Shown here: one piece after another, positions 9,583 through 18,497 of the stretch
Position numbering within the stretch: position 1 is the first letter of the stretch
Layout: every line of letters begins with the position of its first letter
NCBI GenBank assembly: GCA_027366635.1
Contig: DAHXNE010000121.1
Span: 1 to 41,991, forward strand
Origin: Gammaproteobacteria bacterium
GTDB lineage: Bacteria; Pseudomonadota; Gammaproteobacteria; Steroidobacterales; Steroidobacteraceae
Length of the DNA: 41,991 nucleotides
Reading direction: 5' to 3'
Program-made: the position numbers and the translations under genes
The notes under the pieces: generated by a model
Databases searched by the model: none
Seen by the model: only the letters and a program-made list of their open reading frames with translations
What the model was told of the DNA's origin: nothing

Positions 9583-10215
9583 ATGGTTAGCGCATCCGAA
9601 GCATTGCAGCGTTTGAAGGAAGGAAACCGCCGGTTCGTCGCGCGGCTGGGCAACAAGGAGGCCGGGCTCGAGAGCGCGCCGCGCATGCAACTGATGCGGG
9701 ATCAGCAGCCCTTTGCGATCGTTTTCGGCTGCTCCGATTCGCGCGTGCCGGCGGAGATCGTGTTCGATCAGGGGCTCGGCGATTTGTTCGTCATCCGCGT
9801 CGCGGGCAATATCGTCGCCCCCTCGCTCATCGGCAGCGTGGAATTCGCGGCCGCGAAGTTCGGCACGCGTCTGGTGGTGGTGCTCGGGCATTCACACTGC
9901 GGGGCGATCCAGGCGACGCTCGAGGAACTGCGCCGGCCGGCGGAAAATCAATCCCCCAACATCCGCTCCATCGTCGATCGGGTGCGCCCCTCGGTGGAGG
10001 GACTGCTCAGGACCGAGCTGCGCAATGACGAGGAGGCGCTGATCCGCCAAGCGGTGCGCGCCAACGTCGGCGTGTCGGTGAGCCACCTGCGCTACGGCTC
10101 GGAAGTCCTGGAGCGGCTGATCCGCGACGAGGGACTCCTGGTCGTGGGCGCGGAGTACTCGCTGGAAACCGGCGCAGTCGAGTTCTTCGACGCAGCCGGT
10201 TCGAGCCCGGGCTGA
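9583..10215 (+). CDS. Beta-class carbonic anhydrase
   Basis: Interconverts carbon dioxide and bicarbonate. About 210 residues from the ATG at 9583 (MVSASEALQRLKEGNRRF), which is the normal N-terminus of the family. The upstream in-frame ATGs at 9421 and 9547 give an unsupported arginine-rich extension. Zinc ligands are C50 in CSDSR with its D52-R pair, then H103 and C106 in LGHSHCGA. Its only obvious ribosome-binding site is poor. A TAGTCT box seven bases before the ATG has the same spacing as the TATAAT boxes before kbl and the gene at 37929, so it may also be leaderless. Confidence 0.95.
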   Translation: MVSASEALQRLKEGNRRFVARLGNKEAGLESAPRMQLMRDQQPFAIVFGCSDSRVPAEIVFDQGLGDLFVIRVAGNIVAPSLIGSVEFAAAKFGTRLVVVLGHSHCGAIQATLEELRRPAENQSPNIRSIVDRVRPSVEGLLRTELRNDEEALIRQAVRANVGVSVSHLRYGSEVLERLIRDEGLLVVGAEYSLETGAVEFFDAAGSSPG

Positions 10216-10274
10216 AGGGCGCTCGCGCGCGGGCTCGCGTTGAGCACAGCGGCACGAGCTGCGGTGCTGTTCGA

Positions 10275-10317
10275 GGATTCAATGGCCGCTCGTCGAGTGC
10301 AATGCGCGATTGAATCC
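10275..10317. repeat. 9-bp inverted repeat in the 10216-10431 gap
   Basis: GGATTCAAT and ATTGAATCC are perfect inverted arms separated by 25 bases, in the gap between the carbonic anhydrase and DUF456 stops. They are more A+T-rich than their surroundings. No T run follows. It may be a bidirectional 3'-end structure between the two converging genes. Confidence 0.4.
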
Positions 10318-10431
10318 CTGGGCGCGACTCCCCGGCATGGCGCGCGCGCCGGACCAACCCGGCGGGCTGTTGCGGGCCGCGCCAAGCCGTGCCACCGATT
10401 CCCGGCACGACGCGGCGGCCTCGGGGCGCAC

Positions 10432-10914
10432 TCAGAGCAAGCAGCGTGTGATAAACACCGCGAGCATCGTGAATACGATGATCAGGCGCAAGAGCACCGA
10501 AAAGGCCAGTCCTACCCAAGTGCCGGCGCCGACGCGAACGGACTGCCGCAGCTGGCGTTTCGCCACCAGCTCTCCGGCGGTGGCGCCGAGGAATGGTCCG
10601 AGCAACGCGCCCGCAAGTCCGAAAAAGATCCCGACGAGGATGCCGATGGCGGCCCCGATCAGCGCGCCTTTGCTCGCTCCGAACCGCTTCGCCCCAATGA
10701 GACTGCCCAGCAGATCGCCGAGCAGCGCAACGAGCGCGAGCAGTCCCAGGATGACCAGTGTCACCCAGCCGATCCGCCTGAAGCCATCTGCCCACGCGCC
10801 GAACAGCATGCCGGCCAGTACGAGGAACACTCCGGGGGAGACGGGCAAAAAGCTGCTGAGCACTCCGGCCAGGATCAGCACTGCGCAAATCACCCACAAC
10901 AGGACCGCAACCAT
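10432..10914 (-). CDS. DUF456 family membrane protein
   Basis: 160 residues, very hydrophobic and glycine-rich, with about four to five membrane helices. The opening LILAGVLSSFLPVSPGVFLVLAG and the internal GAIIG-like glycine repeats around FGASKGALIGAAIGILVG match the DUF456 family. The family has no assigned biochemical function. ATG at 10914. It converges on the carbonic anhydrase gene. Confidence 0.88.
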   Translation of the reverse strand: MVAVLLWVICAVLILAGVLSSFLPVSPGVFLVLAGMLFGAWADGFRRIGWVTLVILGLLALVALLGDLLGSLIGAKRFGASKGALIGAAIGILVGIFFGLAGALLGPFLGATAGELVAKRQLRQSVRVGAGTWVGLAFSVLLRLIIVFTMLAVFITRCLL

Positions 10915-11301
10915 CGGTACTCCATCGCGATGAGGCCGTGCAGCCCCGGCACCCGCTCAGACTCGGGCGAGGGCTGGAATCAACGGCAATGCCCTTGAGA
11001 ATACCTATCCGCGCAATCCAAGCGCCAGCCCGCGAGCCGGTCAGGTCCTCGATCAGGGCTCGCGCGAGTTCCCGCAGCGAGCGACCGGCTAGCCGCCGTA
11101 CGCGAGCCCGGCCGGGTCGGATCTCGTGCGGCGAGGAACGCATGCCTCGGCGGTATGCCGCCATGGCCGCGAGCAACCGGGCATCGAAGGGTGCGAACCC
11201 CTCGCGCGAATCGCCAGCAACACTGTGCGGCTGAGGTACGGGGAAAAGCACGAGGCGCCTCACGGCCCCTCGGAATGGATTTCCATGGTTTTAGGAACGG
11301 T
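10915..11301. other. Stretch with no supported gene
   Basis: 387 bases between the DUF456 start and the SLC13 stop. Open frames exist on both strands, but their translations are arginine- and serine-rich with no recognisable family. The minus-strand frame running through it continues across the DUF456 and carbonic anhydrase genes as a shadow. I see no RNA gene, clear hairpin or repeat. It must contain the DUF456 promoter, which I could not identify. Confidence 0.5.
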
Positions 11302-13113
11302 TCAGAAGGGGAAGTAGCGCGGCAGCAAGATCGTGAACAGTCCGCCCATGAGCAGCAGCAGCGGCAGTCCCACCCGCAGGAAGTCTCCGAACTTGTAACC
11401 CGCGGCGTTCATGACCAGCACATTGGTCTGGTAGGCCATGGGCGTGGCGTAGCCGAGATTGGCGCCGAACAGGACCGCCAGCAGGAAAGGCTCGGGTGAC
11501 AGATGCAGCCCGTGCGCGATCTGAATCGCCAGCGGTGCCCCGACCAGCGCCGCGGTGGTGTGCGAGGCCGCATTGCCGAGCACCGCCACGAAGAACAGTA
11601 CCAGTGCCAGCGTGACGCTCGGCGGCAGGCTCGCGGTTGCCGCCACGACCGCGTGGGCGAGGAAGTGTCCCGCATCGGTCCGCATCAGCGCAGTGGACAG
11701 CGCAAAGCCCGAGGCGATCAACAAAATGACCGCGGCGCTGACGCCACCGCCAACCTCGTCCCAGTTCAGACAGCCGCTGGCGATCATGCCGAGCACCCCG
11801 ATCGGCGCGGTGATCTCGATCGGCAGCCAGCGCAGGGCCGCCGGCAGCACGATGACCACCATCCACAGCAGCGCCAGATTCGCCTTGCCACTGCGGGGCA
11901 GATCGGTGGTGGCATCTAGAATCGCGAACTGCTGAGTCAGCCGCAGCGCCTCGACGGCCTCCTTGCCGCCCTGCACCAGCACCACATCACCGGGCTGGAG
12001 TAACTCCTCGTCCATCATCCTGGCCGCCAGACGCGCGCCGCGCCGATAGATCCCGAGTGGAATGACGTTGAATCGCACCTTGAACGCCACGTGGCGCAGG
12101 CTGTGACCGACGAAACGCGACGCGGGCAGAATGGCGATTTCGGCAAGTTGCTGATCGTCGAGCGGCGCCGCAGCGCCCTCCCAGGGCTTATCGCCGATGA
12201 ATAGTTTCGCGCTCAGGGGCTTCTCGGCGGCCTTGAGCAGCTCGGGCCGATCCGCGACCATCAGCCTATCGCCACCGCGCAGCTCCAGGGTGGGACTTGG
12301 CACCAGCTCGACGCCGCCGCGCACCACCGCGAGGACCGACATGCCGCCGAGTGCCTCGACGGCCTTGGCAAGCGGTTTGCCCGCCGCCGAGCTGTCCTCG
12401 CTCAATTCCAGCGCGGCGCGGAACTGCCGCTGGGAGGCCTGCTCGACAGCCTGGTCGCGCTCGGGCAGCAGTTTGGGCGCGATCAGCCACAAATATACGA
12501 GGCCGACCGCGGCGGGGATGAGCGCGAGGGAAGTGAAGGCGAACATGCCCATAGGCGGCAGCCCGGCCTGTTTGGCGACCTGGAGCACCAGCAGGTTGGT
12601 CGAGGTGCCGATGGCGGTCCCCATGCCGCCGATCAAGGCGGCAAAGCCGAGCGGCATCAGCATCTTCGAGGGGCTGCGCCCGCCGTCACGGGCCATCCGG
12701 GTCAACACCGGAATGAGCAGTACCACGATAGGCGTGTCATTGACGAACGCGCTGAGCACCGCCGTGAGGGCCAGCACCAGCAGCAAGGTGAACACGGGGG
12801 AGAGTTTCCACAGCCGGGAGAGCACTCGGGTCAGGGGCGCGAGCGCGCCGGTGCGCACCAGCGCGTGACCGGCGATCATCAACGACACGATCGCCACGAG
12901 TGCGCCGTTGGCAAAGCCGCGGTAGAACACCATGGGGGAAAGTTTCCCGTGCGCACCGTGGTAGGGCCACAGTGCAAACACCAGCAGCAAAGTGAGCAGT
13001 ACGCCGAGGCTCGTGGTCTCGATCGGAACGCGCGGGCGACTGTAGAGGACGAGCGCGACGAACAACAGCACGATGACGAATGCGCCGTGCCAACTCAAGG
13101 TCAGGGTATGCAT
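11302..13113 (-). CDS. SLC13-family permease with two RCK_C (TrkA-C) domains
   Basis: About 603 residues. The layout is typical of bacterial DASS/SLC13 permeases: N-terminal membrane half (about 1-215), a soluble centre, then a C-terminal membrane half. The centre holds two RCK_C-like domains, seen as PSPTLELRGGDRLMVADRPE and ARMMDEELLQPGDVVLVQGG. Membrane motifs include SAFVNDTPIVVLLIP and LGNAASHTTAALVGAP. The family moves dicarboxylates, sulfate or similar anions with sodium or protons; the substrate cannot be read here. I use the ATG at 13113 because AGGTG lies about five bases upstream. A GTG at 13119 is also in frame. Confidence 0.92.
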   Translation of the reverse strand: MHTLTLSWHGAFVIVLLFVALVLYSRPRVPIETTSLGVLLTLLLVFALWPYHGAHGKLSPMVFYRGFANGALVAIVSLMIAGHALVRTGALAPLTRVLSRLWKLSPVFTLLLVLALTAVLSAFVNDTPIVVLLIPVLTRMARDGGRSPSKMLMPLGFAALIGGMGTAIGTSTNLLVLQVAKQAGLPPMGMFAFTSLALIPAAVGLVYLWLIAPKLLPERDQAVEQASQRQFRAALELSEDSSAAGKPLAKAVEALGGMSVLAVVRGGVELVPSPTLELRGGDRLMVADRPELLKAAEKPLSAKLFIGDKPWEGAAAPLDDQQLAEIAILPASRFVGHSLRHVAFKVRFNVIPLGIYRRGARLAARMMDEELLQPGDVVLVQGGKEAVEALRLTQQFAILDATTDLPRSGKANLALLWMVVIVLPAALRWLPIEITAPIGVLGMIASGCLNWDEVGGGVSAAVILLIASGFALSTALMRTDAGHFLAHAVVAATASLPPSVTLALVLFFVAVLGNAASHTTAALVGAPLAIQIAHGLHLSPEPFLLAVLFGANLGYATPMAYQTNVLVMNAAGYKFGDFLRVGLPLLLLMGGLFTILLPRYFPF

Positions 13114-13308
13114 GAGCACCTAGTCATTGAACCGATGATTGTCGCAAGCGTGCCTGCCACGGTGCCTGCACTCACCGGCAGCTGCGGTGCGCTGCGGTGG
13201 CCAGCAGTTCGAAAGCGCGGGGCGCAGCGGCAGTGCCGAGAGTACCAGCGTCAGGCCGACTCTGAGCGGGGATTGCCGGTTTATGCTGCCGCATGCTTCG
13301 GCGGCCGC

Positions 13309-13340
13309 CCGCACCATCGCCCGATGAGGGGATGGTGCGG
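13309..13340. repeat. 10-bp perfect inverted repeat
   Basis: CCGCACCATC and GATGGTGCGG separated by 12 bases, lying between the end of the oxidoreductase gene (13394) and the start of the permease gene (13113), both on the minus strand. It could terminate the former or be an operator for the latter. There is no U-tract in either direction. Confidence 0.5.
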
Positions 13341-13393
13341 ATCAGCGGCGCAGGTGCGCGGCTGTTGCAGATCAATGGCGCGCGGCGAAGCGC

Positions 13394-13999
13394 TCAGGGT
13401 CTGTGCTGCATGACGAACGCGAACGGCGGCGCTTTCTGCTTGCGAACCAGCTCGATCCAAAGCATCCCAAATGGCTCGAGCAGTCGTGCCGCGCGCAATC
13501 CGCCCGCATCGACCGGTTCAAAGCCCGCATCGGCAACCAAGGCGAGAGCCTTGGCTTTGCCGCGCGAGTCATCTCCCGCTACGAACATCACCGGCCTGGG
13601 GGAATAGACCGCCGGGTCCGCCATGTTCTCGAATCCTGTTTGGTTGAAGCTCTTGAATATGTGGGCTCGCGGTGCCAGCGCGGCAATCTGCTCGGCGCCA
13701 GATGTCTGGAAGCCCATGGTTAGCTCCAGCTTGCCATCGATCATCCCTAAAGGATTGGTGGCGTCGATAACGACCTTGCCAGCGAAACCGTCGGCTGCGC
13801 GGACGGTGTCCGCGACCGCCTCGAATGGGATGGCAAGGATCACGACTTCGGCGCTAGCGGCGGCCTCGGCGATGGAGTTCTCGGCCGGATCGGCCGGATC
13901 AGGAGCACGCACTCCGAATATCACTTCGTGCCCCGCACGGCGCAGGGCCGTGGCCAACGCTGTGCCGACGTTGCCCGAGCCAATGATCGCGATTCTCAT
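13394..13999 (-). CDS. NADP-binding oxidoreductase of the F420-oxidoreductase family
   Basis: 201 residues with an N-terminal Rossmann motif MRIAIIGSGNVGTALA, then AEVVILAIPFEAV and KVVIDATNPLG. This resembles the NADP-coenzyme-F420 oxidoreductase domain found in many proteins of bacteria that lack F420. It may reduce a flavin or another small carbonyl. The central KSFNQTGFENMADP is typical of this group. The gene stands alone: the window shows no F420 biosynthesis gene, so I do not call it F420-dependent. Confidence 0.85.
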   Translation of the reverse strand: MRIAIIGSGNVGTALATALRRAGHEVIFGVRAPDPADPAENSIAEAAASAEVVILAIPFEAVADTVRAADGFAGKVVIDATNPLGMIDGKLELTMGFQTSGAEQIAALAPRAHIFKSFNQTGFENMADPAVYSPRPVMFVAGDDSRGKAKALALVADAGFEPVDAGGLRAARLLEPFGMLWIELVRKQKAPPFAFVMQHRP

Positions 14000-14700
14000 A
14001 CGGATCTCCCCGTTGCGCCGTCGGATAACCCGAGGAAAATATTCATAGCGATCTTTAACTGTAACGCTGGCCTACGTTCCGTCGCAATAGGGACGCGCGG
14101 GGGAGCGTCCGCGGCGGCTCGGTGGTGCAGTCGTCAACATCATGAACGTCCGGCCGGTTCCGGTCAGGATCTGCGCGGCTCGGGAGACAACCTGGGGTCC
14201 ATTGCGCCGCAGCATGACTTCGAGGAACCGTTACGCACAGCGACGGGCGTCAACGTCCCAGTGTGCGGACCGCCGGTGGGCGTGAGCCCTGCGGCGACAT
14301 GTGAACGGGCGCAGACTGGTTTGTTCTTCGAGGCGCGGCGGCGGCGCAGCCGCTCGATAGCCGGCCAAGGCGCGATTGACCGGCGGTGGCGCTAACGAGG
14401 CCTGAGGCCCGTTTTCGCCCAGACGCGCCAGCTCTGCCGTCCGCGCGGACTCTTCGGGACCGTCGTTGTCGCCGGAGGTTGCCGGTGTCGCGGTGCGAGG
14501 ACATTTGCGTATCAGGTGTTGCAACACGCCGACATGTCTTTTTTTGAGCGACGGTCATGGGTGCTTGTTCTGCGCCGCGCCGCCTGCGCTGCCGTCTCGG
14601 GGACCCGTTGCCATCAGGTACACGGGCGTTACTATCGCACCTGGGGCCATTGATGCCGCTGCACCGCCGAAGCAGTGTGCGTGGAACTGGAGGTGGAGCC
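14000..14700. other. Long intergenic region between divergent genes
   Basis: About 700 bases between the oxidoreductase start (minus) and the phosphoesterase start (plus). Frames on both strands give only arginine-rich, low-complexity translations without a recognised family. The first 60 bases next to the oxidoreductase are relatively A+T-rich (AAAATATTCATAGCG) and probably hold its promoter. A TCTTTTTTT run is at about 14537-14545. No RNA gene is recognised. It could contain eroded coding sequence, but I cannot name any. Confidence 0.5.
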
Positions 14701-16491
14701 ATGGCGAGCGATGTGGAGCAGACTGACTGGGATGCGCGGGTGCGCCGCAGCCGAGCACCGGACGCTCATGCTCGAATCGAGCATGTCGTCGTTTTGATGT
14801 TGGAGAATCGCGCCTTCGATCAGATGCTCGGGCTTGCCGGAGTGGGCTCGAGCGGCCTGCTGGACTCGGCTGGACGCATCGCCTCTGGGTACGCGAATGT
14901 GGCGTCGGTCAACGGCCAGGTGCGGGAGTTTGCCGCCTCCGCCGGCGCACCGTACGTCATACCCGTCGAGCAGATCGACCAGCGCGGTTACGGCGGCCCG
15001 GGGCATTCATTTCCGGATGCCACGGAACAGATCTACGGCAGCGCCGTCGCGCCGCGGCCGTTGCCGGCCGCCGCGCCGATGAGCGGCTTCGTGCAAAGCT
15101 ATGCGCGCGAGCTCGTCGAGCAGGTGCGCATCGAGGACCCGACGCCGGAGCAACTGCGGGTGCCGATGCAGGCGTTTACGCCCGAGCAATTGCCCGTGTT
15201 GTGTGCGCTGGCAAGGGAATTTTGCACATGCGATCACTGGTTTTGCGAGGTTCCCGGGCCGACGCAGCCGAACCGGCTGTACGTGCACGCCGGCACATCG
15301 GCGGGGTTCGCGCACAACGCGTGGTGGGAGAGCTTCGAGGAGACCACTATTTACGAGGAGCTGGACAAGGTCGGCCGGGACTGGGGGGTCTTCTATTTCG
15401 ATCTGTGCGACACGGACTGCTTTCCGCGGATCAAGCGGCGGGCGCAGGTCGAGCCATTCGGAAATTTCTACGGCCGCGTAGCCGATGGCAGTCTGCCGAG
15501 TTACAGTTTCCTCTGCCCCCGGTTTGACGAGAGCCGCGACAGCGCGCAACCGCCGAATTCCGAGCATGCGCCGTACGACGTCCGCAACGGTGAGAATCTG
15601 ATCGCCGATGTTTACGAGGCGCTGCGCGCAAGCCCACTGTGGCAGCGCACGGCGCTGATCATCACATACGACGAGAATGGCGGCTATTATGACCACGTCG
15701 CGCCGCCGACCGGCGTGAGCAATCCGGACGGCCTGTGCTCACCGACCGCGGCCGACCGGGCCGCTGCGGCCGCGGACGAGCGTCGCTGCGGCTATTTGCT
15801 GCGCGCCGATTATGTGTTTGATTTCACGCGTCTTGGTCCGCGCGTGCCGACGGTGCTGGTCTCGCCACTCATTCCCAGGGGAACGGTGCTCAGCCGGCGT
15901 CTGCAGCACACATCGATTTTCGCAACCTTGCGCGACATCTACGGGGTTGGCGTGCTGACGCGACGGGATGCGCAGGCATCCAGCTTCGCGGACGTCTTCA
16001 GCCTCGCGGTACCCCGGGAGGATGCGCCGAGGACCCTCAAGCGGCCGCCCCCAGTGGCTCCGCCGGGTGTCGACACGCTGGCCGCGCCCCTGACGTACCA
16101 GCAACTGGAAATGTGGCCGATGCTCGCACACCTGGATGGTCACCCGGATTCGGGGAAGGTGACCGACCCGCCGCCGACGCGCGGCGCGGCTGCCGATTAC
16201 ATCCAGGAGCGCATCGTCGCTCACAATGCCTTTCACCGGGCTCGGCGGCGCGCCGCGACCTACGAAATCGTCCGCACCGGGCCCGAAGCGTTTGTCTGGC
16301 GGCTGGTCGATGGTGAGGGCCGCGCGCTTGCGCAGTCGACGCGAGCGCATACCACGCAGGCGGACGCGGAGGCGGACATTGCGGCTCTGCGCGACGTGGC
16401 GCCGTATGCGCGGCAAATCGTCTCCAGCGGCGGCGCGCGCGAGGCCGGACCGGGCCGACGCGCGGCGCACCGCACGCGGTCTCGGCGTTGA
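14701..16491 (+). CDS. Phospholipase C-type phosphoesterase with a DUF1508-like C-terminus
   Basis: About 596 residues. The phosphoesterase (phospholipase C / acid phosphatase AcpA) family is shown by HVVVLMLENRAFDQMLG near the N-terminus, the metal-region WFCEVPGPTQPNR, and TALIITYDENGGYYDHVAPP. Residues after about 490 carry YEIVRTGPEAFVWRLVDGEG and a following ADAEADIAALR helix. These resemble the short DUF1508 (YegP-like) domain, an unusual attachment. There is no signal peptide or twin-arginine motif from the ATG at 14701. That start is chosen for its GGAGGTGGAG ribosome-binding site, and upstream extensions do not supply an export signal either. The substrate is unknown. Confidence 0.87.
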   Translation: MASDVEQTDWDARVRRSRAPDAHARIEHVVVLMLENRAFDQMLGLAGVGSSGLLDSAGRIASGYANVASVNGQVREFAASAGAPYVIPVEQIDQRGYGGPGHSFPDATEQIYGSAVAPRPLPAAAPMSGFVQSYARELVEQVRIEDPTPEQLRVPMQAFTPEQLPVLCALAREFCTCDHWFCEVPGPTQPNRLYVHAGTSAGFAHNAWWESFEETTIYEELDKVGRDWGVFYFDLCDTDCFPRIKRRAQVEPFGNFYGRVADGSLPSYSFLCPRFDESRDSAQPPNSEHAPYDVRNGENLIADVYEALRASPLWQRTALIITYDENGGYYDHVAPPTGVSNPDGLCSPTAADRAAAAADERRCGYLLRADYVFDFTRLGPRVPTVLVSPLIPRGTVLSRRLQHTSIFATLRDIYGVGVLTRRDAQASSFADVFSLAVPREDAPRTLKRPPPVAPPGVDTLAAPLTYQQLEMWPMLAHLDGHPDSGKVTDPPPTRGAAADYIQERIVAHNAFHRARRRAATYEIVRTGPEAFVWRLVDGEGRALAQSTRAHTTQADAEADIAALRDVAPYARQIVSSGGAREAGPGRRAAHRTRSRR

Positions 16492-16673
16492 CCCAGGAGG
16501 AGAGCGCGGCGCGCTTGCGGCGGATGGCCTTGTGTCGAAATCGACGACCGGAGCATCCCGGAAACGGCGGAATTGCAGCTGTTTGTTGGAGGTCTTGGGC
16601 GCCGCTCGCCGAAGGCACAACATAAGGGCCGTCGATGTCGCGGCCACGATACCGGGCATTTAGGCGCACGCGA

Positions 16674-17522
16674 TCATTTGCCGGCGGCGATCAGCGCACC
16701 GACCACCAGGAGGAATACGGCGAATACGCGAGCGAGCGCGGCGCCCGAGATGCGGTGTGCGACGCGGGCGCCAACGGGGGCCAGCGACATTGACCCGATG
16801 GCAACGGCGGCGGCCGCGGGAAGATATAGGTAGCCCACCGAGCCCCACGGCAGGGCCTGTCGAGGACCGTGCACTGTCAGCGCATAACTGAGAACGGTCG
16901 AGACTGCGATCGTGAATCCGCATACCGCGCTGGTGCTGACGGCCTTGACGGGCTTGACGCCGAGTGCGACCAACAGCGGCACGGTCATCGATCCGCCGCC
17001 GATGCCGAGCACCGCCGAAAACGCGCCGATTGCCGTTCCGGCGGGCAGCAGCCACGGCGTGCGGGGCACGCGCTCTGGCCCGCTGAGGTCTGCGGCGGGT
17101 TTGCCGCCGAACGCCATCCGCCACGCCATGAACGCGCAGAACAGCGCGATCACCCAGCGCAGCGTCTGAGCCGAAAGCAGCTGCGCGAGGTGTGCGCCGG
17201 CGAAACCGCCGAACACAAGTCCGGCCGCAAGCCACCGCCAGGTCGGCCAGAGGACGCCGCGTCGCCGGGTGTGTGCCGTGGCCGCGGACAGCAGGGTCAG
17301 TACGTTGGCGGCCATGGCGGTGGCCACGGAGACGTGCATGACCTGGACCGAAGGTATTCCGAGCGCCGGCAGCGCGAGGGTGAGAGCCGCGACCACCAGC
17401 AATCCTCCGGCGATGCCGAGCAATCCGCCGAGGAAGCCAGCCGAAGCTCCGGCCGCGAGGAGGATGACGATGGACAGAAACACGGGTGCGCGATACCGGG
17501 CCCACGGAGAGGGTCCGAGCAT
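16674..17522 (-). CDS. TauE/SafE-family (TSUP) permease
   Basis: About 282 residues, seven to eight membrane helices. The two diagnostic glycine-rich repeats are present: AGFLGGLLGIAGGLLVVAAL near the N-terminus and IGAFSAVLGIGGGSMTVPLL in the second half. The family exports or imports sulfite, sulfoacetate and related organosulfur anions. The substrate here cannot be told. The ATG at 17522 has a weak GCGGGA ribosome-binding site; a GTG at 17561 would add 13 polar residues. No sulfur-metabolism gene is adjacent. Confidence 0.9.
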   Translation of the reverse strand: MLGPSPWARYRAPVFLSIVILLAAGASAGFLGGLLGIAGGLLVVAALTLALPALGIPSVQVMHVSVATAMAANVLTLLSAATAHTRRRGVLWPTWRWLAAGLVFGGFAGAHLAQLLSAQTLRWVIALFCAFMAWRMAFGGKPAADLSGPERVPRTPWLLPAGTAIGAFSAVLGIGGGSMTVPLLVALGVKPVKAVSTSAVCGFTIAVSTVLSYALTVHGPRQALPWGSVGYLYLPAAAAVAIGSMSLAPVGARVAHRISGAALARVFAVFLLVVGALIAAGK

Positions 17523-17600
17523 AGCGAAATCCCGCTCGGTGCGCTGCCGTGCGGCCGGCACCGGAATGGGGCTGCGCCGAGCGCGCGGCTCGGCGGCCGC

Positions 17601-18269
17601 TCAGTGCAGCCAGCCGAATCCCTGGGCCATCACGCCGAGCAGCGTGAGAAACAGGGTGATCATGAGGCTCGCGAATGCCCAGTCGCGTCGATGAATCTCC
17701 CGGCGGAAATCGCCAAGATCTGCTCGCCCGGCTGCGAATCCCGATTGCATCTCGCTGCGGGCAGCTTTGATCTCCTGCTGCATCTCGGTGCGGGCGGCGG
17801 CGAATCCCGATTGCGTCTCGCCGCGAATAGCCTTGAATTCCGTCGCCGTATTGGCGTTCGAACTTGCAATCTCCGCGCGGACAGCCTTGAACTCCTGCTG
17901 CATTTCGCTGCGGGCGGCGGCGAATCCCAATTGCATCTCGCCGCGAATAGCCTTGAATTCCGTCGCCGTATTGGTGTTCGAACTCGCAATCTCCGCGCAG
18001 ACAGCCTTGAACTCCTGCTGCATTTCGCTGCGGGCGGCGGCGAATCCCGATTGCATCTCGCCGCGGACAGCCTTGAACTCCTGATGCATTTCGGCGCGGA
18101 GGGCCGTAAATCCCGTGTCGGTCGTGTCGCGGAGCGCTGAAAACTCGGTGCGCAGCTGGCGCAAGTCGATCTTGATATCGGCTACATCCGACTGAATGTG
18201 CGCCACGTCGGACTCGAGTCGCGCGACCCGGGCATCAAGCAATTCTGCCATGTTGATCACCGCCGCCAT
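17601..18269 (-). CDS. Repetitive coiled-coil protein with a C-terminal membrane anchor
   Basis: 222 residues. Residues about 8-190 are predicted coiled coil: heptad-like ARLESDVAHIQSDVADIKID, followed by repeats of the form SGFAAARSEMQQEFKAV and AEIASSNTNTATEFKAIRG. The repeat unit is 40 residues (120 bp) present about two and a half times with near-identical DNA. The end DWAFASLMITLFLTLLGVMA is a single membrane helix with a short tail. This layout recalls DUF1640/CCDC90-like and Bdr-like anchored coiled coils, but I do not assign a family. ATG at 18269 with a GGAG ribosome-binding site and a strong promoter just upstream. Confidence 0.8.
   Translation of the reverse strand: MAAVINMAELLDARVARLESDVAHIQSDVADIKIDLRQLRTEFSALRDTTDTGFTALRAEMHQEFKAVRGEMQSGFAAARSEMQQEFKAVCAEIASSNTNTATEFKAIRGEMQLGFAAARSEMQQEFKAVRAEIASSNANTATEFKAIRGETQSGFAAARTEMQQEIKAARSEMQSGFAAGRADLGDFRREIHRRDWAFASLMITLFLTLLGVMAQGFGWLH
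17791..18090. repeat. 120-bp tandem repeat inside the coiled-coil gene
   Basis: CGGGCGGCGGCGAATCCC recurs at 17791, 17911 and 18031, exactly 120 bases apart. The copies differ by only a few bases (for example GCGTTCGAACTTG versus GTGTTCGAACTCG). The period is a multiple of three, so copy-number change keeps the frame. A diverged partial copy extends the array on the left (from about 17731). The high identity suggests recent expansion. Confidence 0.9.
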
Positions 18270-18288
18270 GGGAACTCCGTGGCGCCGT

Positions 18289-18316
18289 AATATAGTCTCG
18301 CGACATCATGTGTCAA
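18289..18316 (-). promoter_or_regulatory. Sigma-70 promoter of the coiled-coil gene
   Basis: On the minus strand: TTGACA (18311-18316, perfect), 16-base spacer, TATATT (18289-18294, 5 of 6). The start codon at 18269 follows after about 19 bases, leaving a leader just long enough for the GGAG ribosome-binding site. The region is clearly more A+T-rich than its surroundings. Confidence 0.75.
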
Positions 18317-18497
18317 GTGTGTGTTGGATCAATTGTTGTAGAAATTTGTATGACTCAGTTGGATGTGTGTCGTCTTCATGTGCCGGTGTGGATGACGCTG
18401 ATGTGTCCATCTTTCGGTACGTCATTCATGAACGTGCGGTACGACGTCGGAGCCCGATGTCGGGGTGGTTTTATCGCGGGAAAGCGCTGCCGTGTGT

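Noticed and set aside
10007..11263. 418-codon minus-strand frame over the carbonic anhydrase and DUF456 genes
   Set aside because: It overlaps two real genes and only its first part is in free sequence. No family seen.
13394..13999. Calling this gene a true F420-dependent enzyme
   Set aside because: No F420 biosynthesis genes are in the window, and this NADP-binding domain is common in bacteria without F420.
17791..18090. CRISPR array
   Set aside because: The repeats are contiguous 120-bp in-frame units inside a coding sequence, with no unique spacers and no cas genes.
18453..18473. Terminator for the fabG end (CCCGATGTCGGGG then GGTTTT)
   Set aside because: The T run is on the plus strand, opposite to the direction of the operon, and the loop would be only two bases.
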